Below are positions 56,846-64,000 of a DNA stretch of 64,000 bases, piece after piece (position 1 is the first letter of the stretch; the number at the start of each line of letters is the position of its first letter). The notes under the pieces are model-generated. The model saw only the letters and a list, made by a program, of their open reading frames with translations. It was not told where the DNA came from and ran no database searches. The translations under genes were made by a program, and so were the position numbers. This DNA is from Saprospiraceae bacterium (GTDB lineage Bacteria > Bacteroidota > Bacteroidia > Chitinophagales > Saprospiraceae), in NCBI GenBank assembly GCA_030729925.1, contig JANQWK010000094.1, positions 1 to 64,000 of the forward strand, read 5' to 3'.

Positions 56846-58135
56846 ATGACAACTTATCCCGCACACGATACTTCCCTGCTTGCTCCCGTATGGACACACC
56901 TGACTCCACACCAAATCGTCCGGGCAGCAGGTATTTACCTCTATGACAACCTGGGTAACCGCTATACGGATTTTACCTCCGGCATCGGCGTAACGAGCAC
57001 CGGCCATTGCCACCCCAATGTGGTAGCGGCCATCAAAGAACAGGCAGAACAGCTGATTTTCGGTCAAATGAACTGCGTGATCCCCGCAAAAACGGTTGAA
57101 CTGGCGGAAAAACTCAATGCCCTGACTCCCCCTGCGATCAACCGCTTTTTTTTCTCCAACAGTGGCGCAGAAGCGACAGAGGCTTGTGTAAAACTGGCCA
57201 GAGCAGCTACCGGAAGGACCAATATTATTGTGTTCCAGGGAAGCTTTCACGGAAGAACCCATTTGGCTATGGCCATGACGACCTCCCGTACCGTTTACAG
57301 ACACCGCTATCAACCCCTCCCTGCCGGTGTTTTCGTGGCTCCCTTTCCGTACAGCTATTTTTATGGATGGTCGGATGAAACGACGACAGATTTTTGCCTG
57401 AAACAACTCGATGTGCTGCTGCAGGGCCAAACAGCTCCGGACGAAACAGCCGCGATCATCATTGAACCGATTTTGGGCGAAGGGGGATATGTACCCGCAC
57501 CAACAGGCTTTCTGCAAGCCCTCCGAACCATTTGCGACAAACACGGCATCCTCCTCATTTTGGATGAAGTACAAAGCGGTTTTGGCCGTACCGGCAAATT
57601 CTTTTGCTATGAGTACGCCGGGATTACGCCCGATATTATCGTGATGGCAAAGGGATTGGGAAGCGGACTACCCATATCTGCCATCGCTTCCAGGGCAGAT
57701 CTGATGGACAAATGGACGCCAGGTACGCACGGGGGAACCTATGGCGGGGGAAGCGCAATTGCCAGTGCGGCTGCTTGTGCTACCATTGATACGATTCAAC
57801 AGGAAAATTTGACCGAAAATGCCTCGATGCGGGGGCAACAGTTGCAGGAAGGACTGCAACAACTGCAACAGCAATATCCGGTGATGGGCGATATTCGGGG
57901 AAAAGGACTGATGACGGCTGTGGAATTTACTACCCCTTCGGGAAAACCAGATGCGGTTACTACCAATAAAGTATTGCAAGACTGTCTGAGCGATCATTTA
58001 TTGCTCTTAAGTTGCGGAACCTACAAAAATGTCATCCGGTGGATACCCCCACTGGTGGTGTCGGAAACTGAAATAAGCGCCGCCCTTCGCATTTTTGAAA
58101 AAGCACTAGCCACAAATCAAAAACCTAATCCATGA
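56846..58135 (+). CDS. Class III aminotransferase (GABA/beta-alanine type)
   Basis: The 429-residue PLP enzyme has SNSGAEATEACVKLARAAT, FQGSFHGRTHLAMAMT, the Asp of ILDEVQSGFGRTG, and the PLP lysine K269 in VMAKGLGSGLPISA. Its place behind a carbamoylase-type hydrolase would fit beta-ureidopropionate to beta-alanine to semialdehyde, but an omega-amino acid of other origin is equally possible. The stop overlaps the next start (ATGA). Confidence 0.92.
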   Translation: MTTYPAHDTSLLAPVWTHLTPHQIVRAAGIYLYDNLGNRYTDFTSGIGVTSTGHCHPNVVAAIKEQAEQLIFGQMNCVIPAKTVELAEKLNALTPPAINRFFFSNSGAEATEACVKLARAATGRTNIIVFQGSFHGRTHLAMAMTTSRTVYRHRYQPLPAGVFVAPFPYSYFYGWSDETTTDFCLKQLDVLLQGQTAPDETAAIIIEPILGEGGYVPAPTGFLQALRTICDKHGILLILDEVQSGFGRTGKFFCYEYAGITPDIIVMAKGLGSGLPISAIASRADLMDKWTPGTHGGTYGGGSAIASAAACATIDTIQQENLTENASMRGQQLQEGLQQLQQQYPVMGDIRGKGLMTAVEFTTPSGKPDAVTTNKVLQDCLSDHLLLLSCGTYKNVIRWIPPLVVSETEISAALRIFEKALATNQKPNP

Positions 58136-58893
58136 AAAATTTTCTTTTGGCAATATGGGTACTGCTACTCAGTTGCCTGGCTTTCCAAAGGTCGTTTGCC
58201 CAGGATACTTCGCCCAAAAGTGTATTGTTTGTTGGAAATAGTTATACCTACTTTTGGAATTTGCCGCAACAGGTAGCCCTGCTGGCTGAGGCGGGAAAAG
58301 TCGAACTGAAAACGCGGCAATCTACAGTAGGCGGGATCAATCTCGGAACCCACTGGCGGGGAGAGCGCGGTCTCGAGTCGCGGGCACTGATTGCAAGCGG
58401 TCAGTTCGACGCGGTAGTCATCCAGGATCTCAGTACCAGGCCCGTGGAAGACCCCGACAGTACCTTGCATTTTGGTCGCTTATTCGGCGAGCTGATTCGC
58501 GAAAACGGGGCAAGGCCATACGTATATCTTACCTGGGCAAGGGCGTATAATCCCCTGATGCAGGAAAAACTTACCCAAACCTATACCCAGCTTGCAAAGG
58601 AAATCGGGGGTACCCTCGTTCCCGTTGGGCCGGCTTGGGAACTCGCCAGAGCGCTAAGGCCTGACTTGCCCCTATACGATCCGGACGGAAGCCATCCCTC
58701 TGCATTGGGCACCTATCTCACGGCCTGTGTTTTTTATGGTGTGTTGACCGGTAAATCGCCCGTTGGTTTGCCCAATCGGCTTCTTACACAAGACAAAGAC
58801 GGCGAAAAACTCTACCTTAACATTAGTTCTCCTGAGGATGCTTTGTTTTTGCAGCAAATTGCTGAAAAAACGATCCTCAAATTTGACCAATAA
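58132..58893 (+). CDS. Exported SGNH-type hydrolase
   Basis: The 253-residue protein has a signal peptide ending near SFAQ and an SGNH fold: the Ser block FVGNSYTYFW and the late Asp/His block DPDGSHPSALGTYL are present. This subgroup (DUF4886-like) is poorly characterised. The substrate is unknown. Confidence 0.78.
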   Translation: MKNFLLAIWVLLLSCLAFQRSFAQDTSPKSVLFVGNSYTYFWNLPQQVALLAEAGKVELKTRQSTVGGINLGTHWRGERGLESRALIASGQFDAVVIQDLSTRPVEDPDSTLHFGRLFGELIRENGARPYVYLTWARAYNPLMQEKLTQTYTQLAKEIGGTLVPVGPAWELARALRPDLPLYDPDGSHPSALGTYLTACVFYGVLTGKSPVGLPNRLLTQDKDGEKLYLNISSPEDALFLQQIAEKTILKFDQ

Positions 58894-58914
58894 ACCCCAA
58901 ACAAAACAACGATT

Positions 58915-59631
58915 ATGGAAAATCTGTCAGGTAAAGTTGCCCTCATTACGGGGGGTAGCAAAGGAATTGGATACGGAATTGCGGCATCACTTTTGCAGGA
59001 AGGCATGAAAGTTGCCATTACCGGTAGAGATTATCCATCGGTAGCCAAGGCAGCGGAAAGTTTGTCTGCCAAAGGAGCGACGGACGTCCTTGCTATCGAA
59101 GCAGATGTGAGAAATTACCAGGCGCAGGAAAAAAGTGTGGCTCAGGTCATTGAAAAATGGGGCAGGCTCGATGTTTTGGTGGCTAACGCAGGAGTAGGAC
59201 ACTTTGCTTCTATCGAGGAGCTCAGTCCCGAAAAATGGAATGAAGTGATTGACATTAACCTTACCGGCGTTTTTTACAGCGTCAAAGCTGCGCTTGCCGC
59301 TTTGGCCGCTACCAAAGGATATATCATCACCATTGCCAGCCTCGCAGGAACCAATTTTTTTGCCAAAGGCTCTGCCTACAATGCCAGTAAATTTGGACTG
59401 GTAGGGCTGTCCCAAGCCATGATGCTGGATTTGAGAAACAGCGATATCAAGGTCACGACCATTATGCCGGGATCGGTTACTTCTCATTTCAACGAACACA
59501 CTCCCAATCCTGAAGATGCCTGGAAAATTCAGCCGGAGGATATCGGTCAGCTGGTGGTGGATCTGCTCGAGATGCACCCCAGAACCCTGCCCAGTAAAAT
59601 CGAGGTAAGGCCTACAAAACCAGGAAAATAG
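58915..59631 (+). CDS. Short-chain dehydrogenase/reductase
   Basis: The 238-residue SDR has the cofactor motif TGGSKGIG at 12-19, NAG at 91-93, and the catalytic S142, Y155 and K159 (YNASK). It is probably NADP- or NAD-dependent. It lies 21 nt after the SGNH gene and would fit reduction or oxidation of an aldehyde or alcohol product of the operon. Confidence 0.9.
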   Translation: MENLSGKVALITGGSKGIGYGIAASLLQEGMKVAITGRDYPSVAKAAESLSAKGATDVLAIEADVRNYQAQEKSVAQVIEKWGRLDVLVANAGVGHFASIEELSPEKWNEVIDINLTGVFYSVKAALAALAATKGYIITIASLAGTNFFAKGSAYNASKFGLVGLSQAMMLDLRNSDIKVTTIMPGSVTSHFNEHTPNPEDAWKIQPEDIGQLVVDLLEMHPRTLPSKIEVRPTKPGK

Positions 59632-59666
59632 CATTGGCTAACTCAATATTTAACCATAAACAACGT

Positions 59667-62600
59667 ATGATCAAAATGAAAACCAAACTTACTACAGGAC
59701 TTGTAATACTGCTCTTCTGGTGCTTATTGCCAGGTTCGTTGATTCACGCACAGTCCAGACACGATATGGCCTACGATACGGCTATGATCGGCGGACTTCA
59801 ATACCGCAATGTAGGGCCCTTCCGTGGAGGTAGATCTACTGCGGTAGCCGGCTACAACGATGATCCCTTTACTTTTTTGATGGGTACCACAGGGGGAGGT
59901 ATCTGGAAAACCACCGATGCAGGTAACACGTGGAACAATATTTCCGATGCTTACTTTGGTGGGTCTATTGGAGCAGTTGCTGTTGCTGAATCTGATCCCA
60001 GTGTTATTTACGTGGGTACGGGGTCTGCCTGTATTCGCGGTAATACTTCTGCCGGACACGGCTTGTACAAATCCGATGACGGTGGCAAAACATGGAATTT
60101 TATCGGACTCCCCGATGCCGGTCAGGTAGGAAAAATTATTGTTCATCCTAAAAATGCCGACCTGGTGTACGTTGCCGCTCTGGGACATGCTTTTGGCTCG
60201 AATGAGGAGCGCGGCGTGTTTCGGTCTAAGGACGGGGGCAAAAACTGGGAGCATGTACTTGCACTAAGCGATACCACAGGGGCGGTTTCCCTGACTATTA
60301 ACCCGCACAACCCCAGAGAAATTTATGCCGGTATGTGGCGAGCGGAACGCAAACCCTGGACTTTGATCAGTGGGGGCAATCAAAGTGGCGTATATAAAAC
60401 TACAGACGGAGGGGATACCTGGAAAAAATTGGGCGGCGGCTTACCAACAGGTCTTGTGGGCAAAGTAGCCGTAACCGTTTCACCGGCCAACCCCGATCGC
60501 GTATGGGCCATCCTGGAAGCAGAACCTGACGGCGGCGTATATCGTTCCGATGACGGTGGCCATACCTGGATGCGAACCAACTCCGAAAATAAACTGCGCC
60601 AACGGGCCTGGTACTATACCCACATCATGGCAGATCCACAGGATCCAAATACCGTTTATGCGCTCAATACCGGTCTTTACCGCTCCGTTGACGGCGGAAA
60701 AACCTTTGAAAATATTGAAGTTCCACATGGTGACGTGCACGACCTGTGGATCAGCCCCTCCAATCCTGAAGTGATGGTAGTAGCTGACGATGGCGGTGCT
60801 CAGGTCTCCCTCAACGGGGGCAAAACATGGTCGTCTTACCTCAACCAACCTACTGCAGAATTGTATGCCGTAACGGTGGACAACGGCTTTCCTTATCGCT
60901 TGTACGGCGCTCAGCAGGACAACACGACTATAACTGTTCCTTCCTGGTCTTCTAATAATATATTACACCCCAAGCAGTTGTGGTATTCTGTCGGTGGATG
61001 TGAAACAGGGCCGGTGGCTTTACATCCGGACAATCCAAGCGTTATTTATGCGGGTTGTTATGGCGGGGTAATGGACAGATATGATTTGGAGAAAGACCAG
61101 GTGACCAATATCATGGCCTATCCTCAGCTACAACTCGGAGAGGCAGCTAAAAATCTAAAGTATCGGTTTCAGTGGGTGTCGCCCATGGCGGTTTCGTTGC
61201 ACGATGGCAATGAAATCTACCATGGCTCGCAGCACGTCATGCAATCTAAGGATGCCGGTAAGACTTGGAGAGAGATGAGTCCTGACCTGACCACCAATAC
61301 GCCAGAGCACCTGGAATATTCTGGTGGACCGATCAACCACGATATTACCGGAGTGGAAATTTATAATACCGTATTTGAAATTGCAGTATCTCCGCAGACC
61401 AAAGGAGAAGTGTGGGCTGGAACCGATGACGGTCGTCTTCACCTTACCCGCGATGATGGCAGCAACTGGACTGAAATTACTCCTCCGGGATTGCCTAAAT
61501 ACGCGACCATTGACCGGATTGACCTTTCTGTGCACCAGCCAGGGCGCGCCCTCGTAGCTGCCCAGAAATACCGGTTTGACGACTTTGCACCCTACATTTT
61601 CGTGACCAACGATTACGGCAAAACCTGGAAGAAAATTACTACGGGTATCCCTGGTAATTACCCCGTAAGATCGGTGTGTGAAGACCCGGAAAAGAAAGGT
61701 TTGCTTTTTGCCGGTACGGAATTTGGAGTCTTTGTCTCTTTCAATGATGGAGCCGAGTGGCAGTCTTTGCAGCTCAACCTCCCCATTACTCCGGTAACCG
61801 ATCTCCGGGTAAACCAGCAGGATCTGGTGCTCTCTACCCAGGGGCGTTCTTTCTGGATTCTGGACGATATTACGCCGCTTCACCAAATCACACCTGAAGT
61901 TGCCAAAGCTAACCTTCACCTGTTTAAGCCACGGGTAGCTTACAGGGTCAATGCCGCTGGCTCTGGCGGAATGGCAGGTAACGAAGTTCCGGAAAGAAAA
62001 CCGCAGGGAGCTACCATCTATTTCAAATCAAGCCAGGAAGCCAGCGCAGAACTGACCATGTCCATCGTGGACAAAGAGGGCAGAATTGTCAAAAGGTATT
62101 CCAGCGATGCTAAAAATGCCAAAAAATACAAAACCCCCGTTTTGCCCAAGGATGCAGGTATGCATCGGGTCAATTGGGATCTGACCTACGAAGGACCTAC
62201 CTTTGTCGAAGGAACCGTTATCTGGGGATATTCAGGAGGGGTAAAGGCGCCTCCGGGAACCTATGAAGTGCGTCTGACCTATAACGGTGAAACCAAAACC
62301 CAGCAAATTGAACTGAAAGGTGATCCAAGGCTTCCGGAAATTCCACTGGAAGATTACGAAGAACAACTCAGAGTGGGTCTCGAAATCAGAGATGCTATCA
62401 ATGAGGTCCACCAAGTAATCGGCGAAATCCAGGATATCAAAAAACAGGTTACCTGGATCAGCGAACAAACCGATGACGGGGAGTTGACCGAATTGGCCAA
62501 GTACATCCGCGAAAAACTGAGCGGCTACGAAGATATGATGATGCAAACCAAAAACCAGAGCGGCCAGGATCCTATCCGTTTTGCACCGCGACTGGATAAC

Positions 62601-62825
62601 CAGTTGGTGGAGCTGTACAACTACGTGACCGGAGTGGATGGGTACATTTCCGGTGGTCCCGAAGGCCGACCCAAAGAGGCCGCCTACGAACGGAAAGAAG
62701 ATGTGGAAGGAGAATGGAAAGACCTGAAAGGTGAGGTACAGGAAGCTATTATCGAAACCATTGATTCCTTCAACGAATTGGTGAAAAAGAAAAACCTTCC
62801 GGCTATCAACAGACGTAAGCCATAA
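59667..62825 (+). CDS. Exported BNR/sortilin-type beta-propeller protein
   Basis: The protein of about 1052 residues has a signal peptide (ending near IHAQ) and many BNR/Asp-box blades, such as IWKTTDAGNTW, LYKSDDGGKTW, VFRSKDGGKNW, VYKTTDGGDTW and VYRSDDGGHTW, spanning about residues 40-690. A beta-sandwich-like and helical C-terminal part follows. The group is annotated as VPS10/sortilin or exo-sialidase-like, but I see no catalytic residues. I prefer the ATG at 59667 (or 59676) to a TTG at 59634. It ends the operon at a terminator. Confidence 0.85.
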   Translation: MIKMKTKLTTGLVILLFWCLLPGSLIHAQSRHDMAYDTAMIGGLQYRNVGPFRGGRSTAVAGYNDDPFTFLMGTTGGGIWKTTDAGNTWNNISDAYFGGSIGAVAVAESDPSVIYVGTGSACIRGNTSAGHGLYKSDDGGKTWNFIGLPDAGQVGKIIVHPKNADLVYVAALGHAFGSNEERGVFRSKDGGKNWEHVLALSDTTGAVSLTINPHNPREIYAGMWRAERKPWTLISGGNQSGVYKTTDGGDTWKKLGGGLPTGLVGKVAVTVSPANPDRVWAILEAEPDGGVYRSDDGGHTWMRTNSENKLRQRAWYYTHIMADPQDPNTVYALNTGLYRSVDGGKTFENIEVPHGDVHDLWISPSNPEVMVVADDGGAQVSLNGGKTWSSYLNQPTAELYAVTVDNGFPYRLYGAQQDNTTITVPSWSSNNILHPKQLWYSVGGCETGPVALHPDNPSVIYAGCYGGVMDRYDLEKDQVTNIMAYPQLQLGEAAKNLKYRFQWVSPMAVSLHDGNEIYHGSQHVMQSKDAGKTWREMSPDLTTNTPEHLEYSGGPINHDITGVEIYNTVFEIAVSPQTKGEVWAGTDDGRLHLTRDDGSNWTEITPPGLPKYATIDRIDLSVHQPGRALVAAQKYRFDDFAPYIFVTNDYGKTWKKITTGIPGNYPVRSVCEDPEKKGLLFAGTEFGVFVSFNDGAEWQSLQLNLPITPVTDLRVNQQDLVLSTQGRSFWILDDITPLHQITPEVAKANLHLFKPRVAYRVNAAGSGGMAGNEVPERKPQGATIYFKSSQEASAELTMSIVDKEGRIVKRYSSDAKNAKKYKTPVLPKDAGMHRVNWDLTYEGPTFVEGTVIWGYSGGVKAPPGTYEVRLTYNGETKTQQIELKGDPRLPEIPLEDYEEQLRVGLEIRDAINEVHQVIGEIQDIKKQVTWISEQTDDGELTELAKYIREKLSGYEDMMMQTKNQSGQDPIRFAPRLDNQLVELYNYVTGVDGYISGGPEGRPKEAAYERKEDVEGEWKDLKGEVQEAIIETIDSFNELVKKKNLPAINRRKP

Positions 62826-62848
62826 GCGATCCGTTTTCGTGCTTAAAG

Positions 62849-62888
62849 GTGCCCTGTTCGGTCTTATCGGACAGGGCACTTTTTTTTA
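62849..62888 (+). terminator. Intrinsic terminator after the BNR protein operon
   Basis: Arms GTGCCCTGT (62849-62857) and ACAGGGCAC (62871-62879), with an inner TCGG/TCGG-like region, are followed by a run of eight T. It lies 24 nt after the stop codon. Confidence 0.92.
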
Positions 62889-63007
62889 GCCGGATTGGAG
62901 TCTGCTTCAAAATTTTAAAAAATTAGGTAATAGGCTTTTAAATTTCCTGGAAAAGTGAAAAGCTGCTAATAATCAGTATATTAAATATATATTTTTTTGT
63001 TTTTCAT

Positions 63008-63027
63008 ATTCCCTAATTTAGGGAATA
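63008..63027. other. Small AT-rich palindrome in the gap before the transposase
   Basis: TATTCCCT and AGGGAATA (63008-63015, 63020-63027) pair around AATT. It lies in an AT-rich stretch (62889-63160) with no gene that I recognise. It may be a terminator for minus-strand transcription or have no function. Confidence 0.3.
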
Positions 63028-63149
63028 GGCGAAGAACAGAACTGCTAGGTTGGGCTATACAACCTGGGTAATCCAGCAATTTTGTAGGATGGTTTTTTGA
63101 TGGAGATTTTTGATTGAGATTTGATGGGAATTTAATTAAGGTTTTGATT

Positions 63150-63247
63150 AATAGTGTTTTGTGAATCAGGTGCAAGCCACCTTAAGGTGACTTGCACCTA
63201 GATTACCCTTATTAATACCCCGACATCTGAAAAAGTAACCTCCCTTT
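63150..63247 (+). repeat. REP-like element copy 9
   Basis: The palindrome is 63165-63203 and carries one extra A in the right outer arm (CACCTAGAT). The right arm has TTATTAATACC and GTAACC at 63235-63240. It faces copy 10 with 299 nt between palindrome edge and right arm. That stretch holds no recognisable gene. Confidence 0.9.
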
Positions 63248-63502
63248 ACGGCAAATTGAGTGCCTAAGTACTAAATAGATATCCCTGAAAGTATGATAAC
63301 TTCTGATTTACCGCTACACGAAAAATGGAACCTGGATATGAAAAACAGTTCAAATGCCTGCAAGTATCCTAATCACAAGATCAAGTAACTATCCGAGGCT
63401 TTACATTGGTGTTGCCTGAAACGGAGGTCATCCTAAACTTGAGCTGCTTCCCCTCCTGCAACAAGTGTTTTCCGAAAAATGAAAAAAAGGTGGTTCAAAG
63501 GT

Positions 63503-63610
63503 GGTTACGTTTGGTGGGGGAAAGGTATTAATAACCGATAATCAGGTGGAAGGCACCTTAAGGTGGCTTCCACCTGATTCATAAAACATTATTTTTCAAC
63601 AATTTAAACA
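63503..63610 (-). repeat. REP-like element copy 10, directly upstream of the transposase gene
   Basis: The palindrome is 63541-63578. In element orientation, GTAACC is at 63508-63503, 32 nt from it, with TTATTAATACC between. The AT-rich left arm (63579-63610) ends 8 nt before the transposase ATG. The palindrome core equals that of copy 3. Confidence 0.92.
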
Positions 63611-63617
63611 CGAAAAA

Positions 63618-64000
63618 ATGAAATACCAATCCAACCAAATCTACCACATGTACAACCAGGGCAACAATCGGCAACCGATCTTTTTTGAAGATGCCAACTA
63701 TCATTATTTTCTCCAGAAGGTTAAAAAATACCTCCTTCCCGTAGCGGACATTTTGTGTTATTGCCTGATGCCCAATCATTTTCACTTCTTGCTGGTTCCC
63801 AATGAAGAAGCGATTACTCCGGGCAAACTGATCAAGCCCAGACAAATGGTACTAGAATTACAAGGTACAGAAGCACTTCCTTTTGTCCTTTACGAGCGAC
63901 AGCAAAAAATCAGTCAGGCAGTTGGGGAACTCCTGAGTAGTTATACCAAAGCCATCAACAAGCGATACGAAAGAAGTGGCTCGCTGTTCAGGAGCAAGAC
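63618..64000 (+). CDS. Y1/HUH transposase of the REP-associated (RAYT) type, cut by window end
   Basis: The frame is open from the ATG at 63618 to the window edge (127 complete codons). Residues 48-58 give CYCLMPNHFHFLL with the metal-binding H54-x-H56 of the Y1 transposase family. Residues 107-127 give SSYTKAINKRYERSGSLFRSK, the family's tyrosine segment (Y109) and the typical GSLFRSK. The protein acts on single-stranded DNA hairpins by a 5'-phosphotyrosine link. The gene starts 39 nt from REP copy 10, as RAYT genes do in REPtrons of Proteobacteria. IS200/IS605-type transposases are related, but this form with an extended segment between HxH and Tyr fits RAYT better. Confidence 0.85.
   Translation, partial: MKYQSNQIYHMYNQGNNRQPIFFEDANYHYFLQKVKKYLLPVADILCYCLMPNHFHFLLVPNEEAITPGKLIKPRQMVLELQGTEALPFVLYERQQKISQAVGELLSSYTKAINKRYERSGSLFRSK

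Noticed and set aside
63579-63845. Open frame on the minus strand opposite the transposase
   Set aside because: It is the shadow of the + strand gene, which carries the HxH and Tyr motifs.

Overview
The window looks like a piece of a Bacteroidota chromosome, probably from the Saprospiria/Lewinella side of the phylum. Evidence: DUF5916/CBM9-like outer-membrane proteins, an F0 subunit a with a long extra N-terminal domain, an ATP synthase cluster without the beta and epsilon genes, promoters of the TTTG-N19-TAnnTTTG type, and little Shine-Dalgarno signal before the starts. The taxon is inferred from gene content only. No rRNA or tRNA gene was seen, and almost every gene is a chromosomal housekeeping or catabolic gene.

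Layout. 0.2-7 kb: a DUF5916 outer-membrane protein and a very large soluble-adenylyl-cyclase-like protein. 7-13.8 kb: nadE, divergent from dnaX and a UvrD-type helicase fused to a RecB-like nuclease. 14.2-19.7 kb: the F-type ATP synthase operon atpBEFHAG, ended by a strong terminator and convergent with ruvC. 20.3-24.8 kb: envelope and membrane genes (UPF0104-like, DUF3108, DUF4230, POT peptide transporter). 25.2-30 kb, minus strand: a small membrane protein, sucB, a beta-propeller lipoprotein, lgt, and a lytic transglycosylase. 30.4-38.3 kb: a molybdenum-cofactor island in which moaD-moaE (+) meet mobA, moaC, moeA, moaA, an FdhF/YdeP-type molybdoenzyme and fdhD (-). 38.5-48.3 kb: an esterase lipoprotein, two tandem DUF5916 proteins, an NSS transporter, an OmpA-like lipoprotein and a coiled-coil protein. 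48.4-54.8 kb: an N-methyltryptophan/sarcosine-oxidase-like flavoprotein divergent from a tryptophan catabolic operon (TDO, ACMSD, KynU, KMO). 55-62.8 kb: an Lrp-like regulator heading a tightly overlapped operon (M20 carbamoylase-type hydrolase, class III aminotransferase, SGNH hydrolase, SDR, BNR-repeat protein). 62.9-64 kb: repeats and the start of a transposase-like gene.

The most unusual signal is a dispersed intergenic repeat present ten times. Each full copy has an AT-rich left arm, a 38-nt near-palindrome, then 31-33 nt later an invariant GTAAC(C). Most of that spacer carries TTATTAATACC. All copies lie between genes. The last copy lies directly upstream of a truncated gene encoding a Y1/HUH (REP-associated, RAYT-like) tyrosine transposase. 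The stem shows paired base changes, and nearly every copy carries exactly one internal mismatch. In two cases inverted copies bracket a complete roughly 5-kb transcription unit (dnaX-helicase and the kynurenine operon). I read this as a Bacteroidota REP/RAYT system. That the transposase acts on these repeats is inference. A second inverted repeat lies between the 3' end of a minus-strand gene and the repeat at two separate places.
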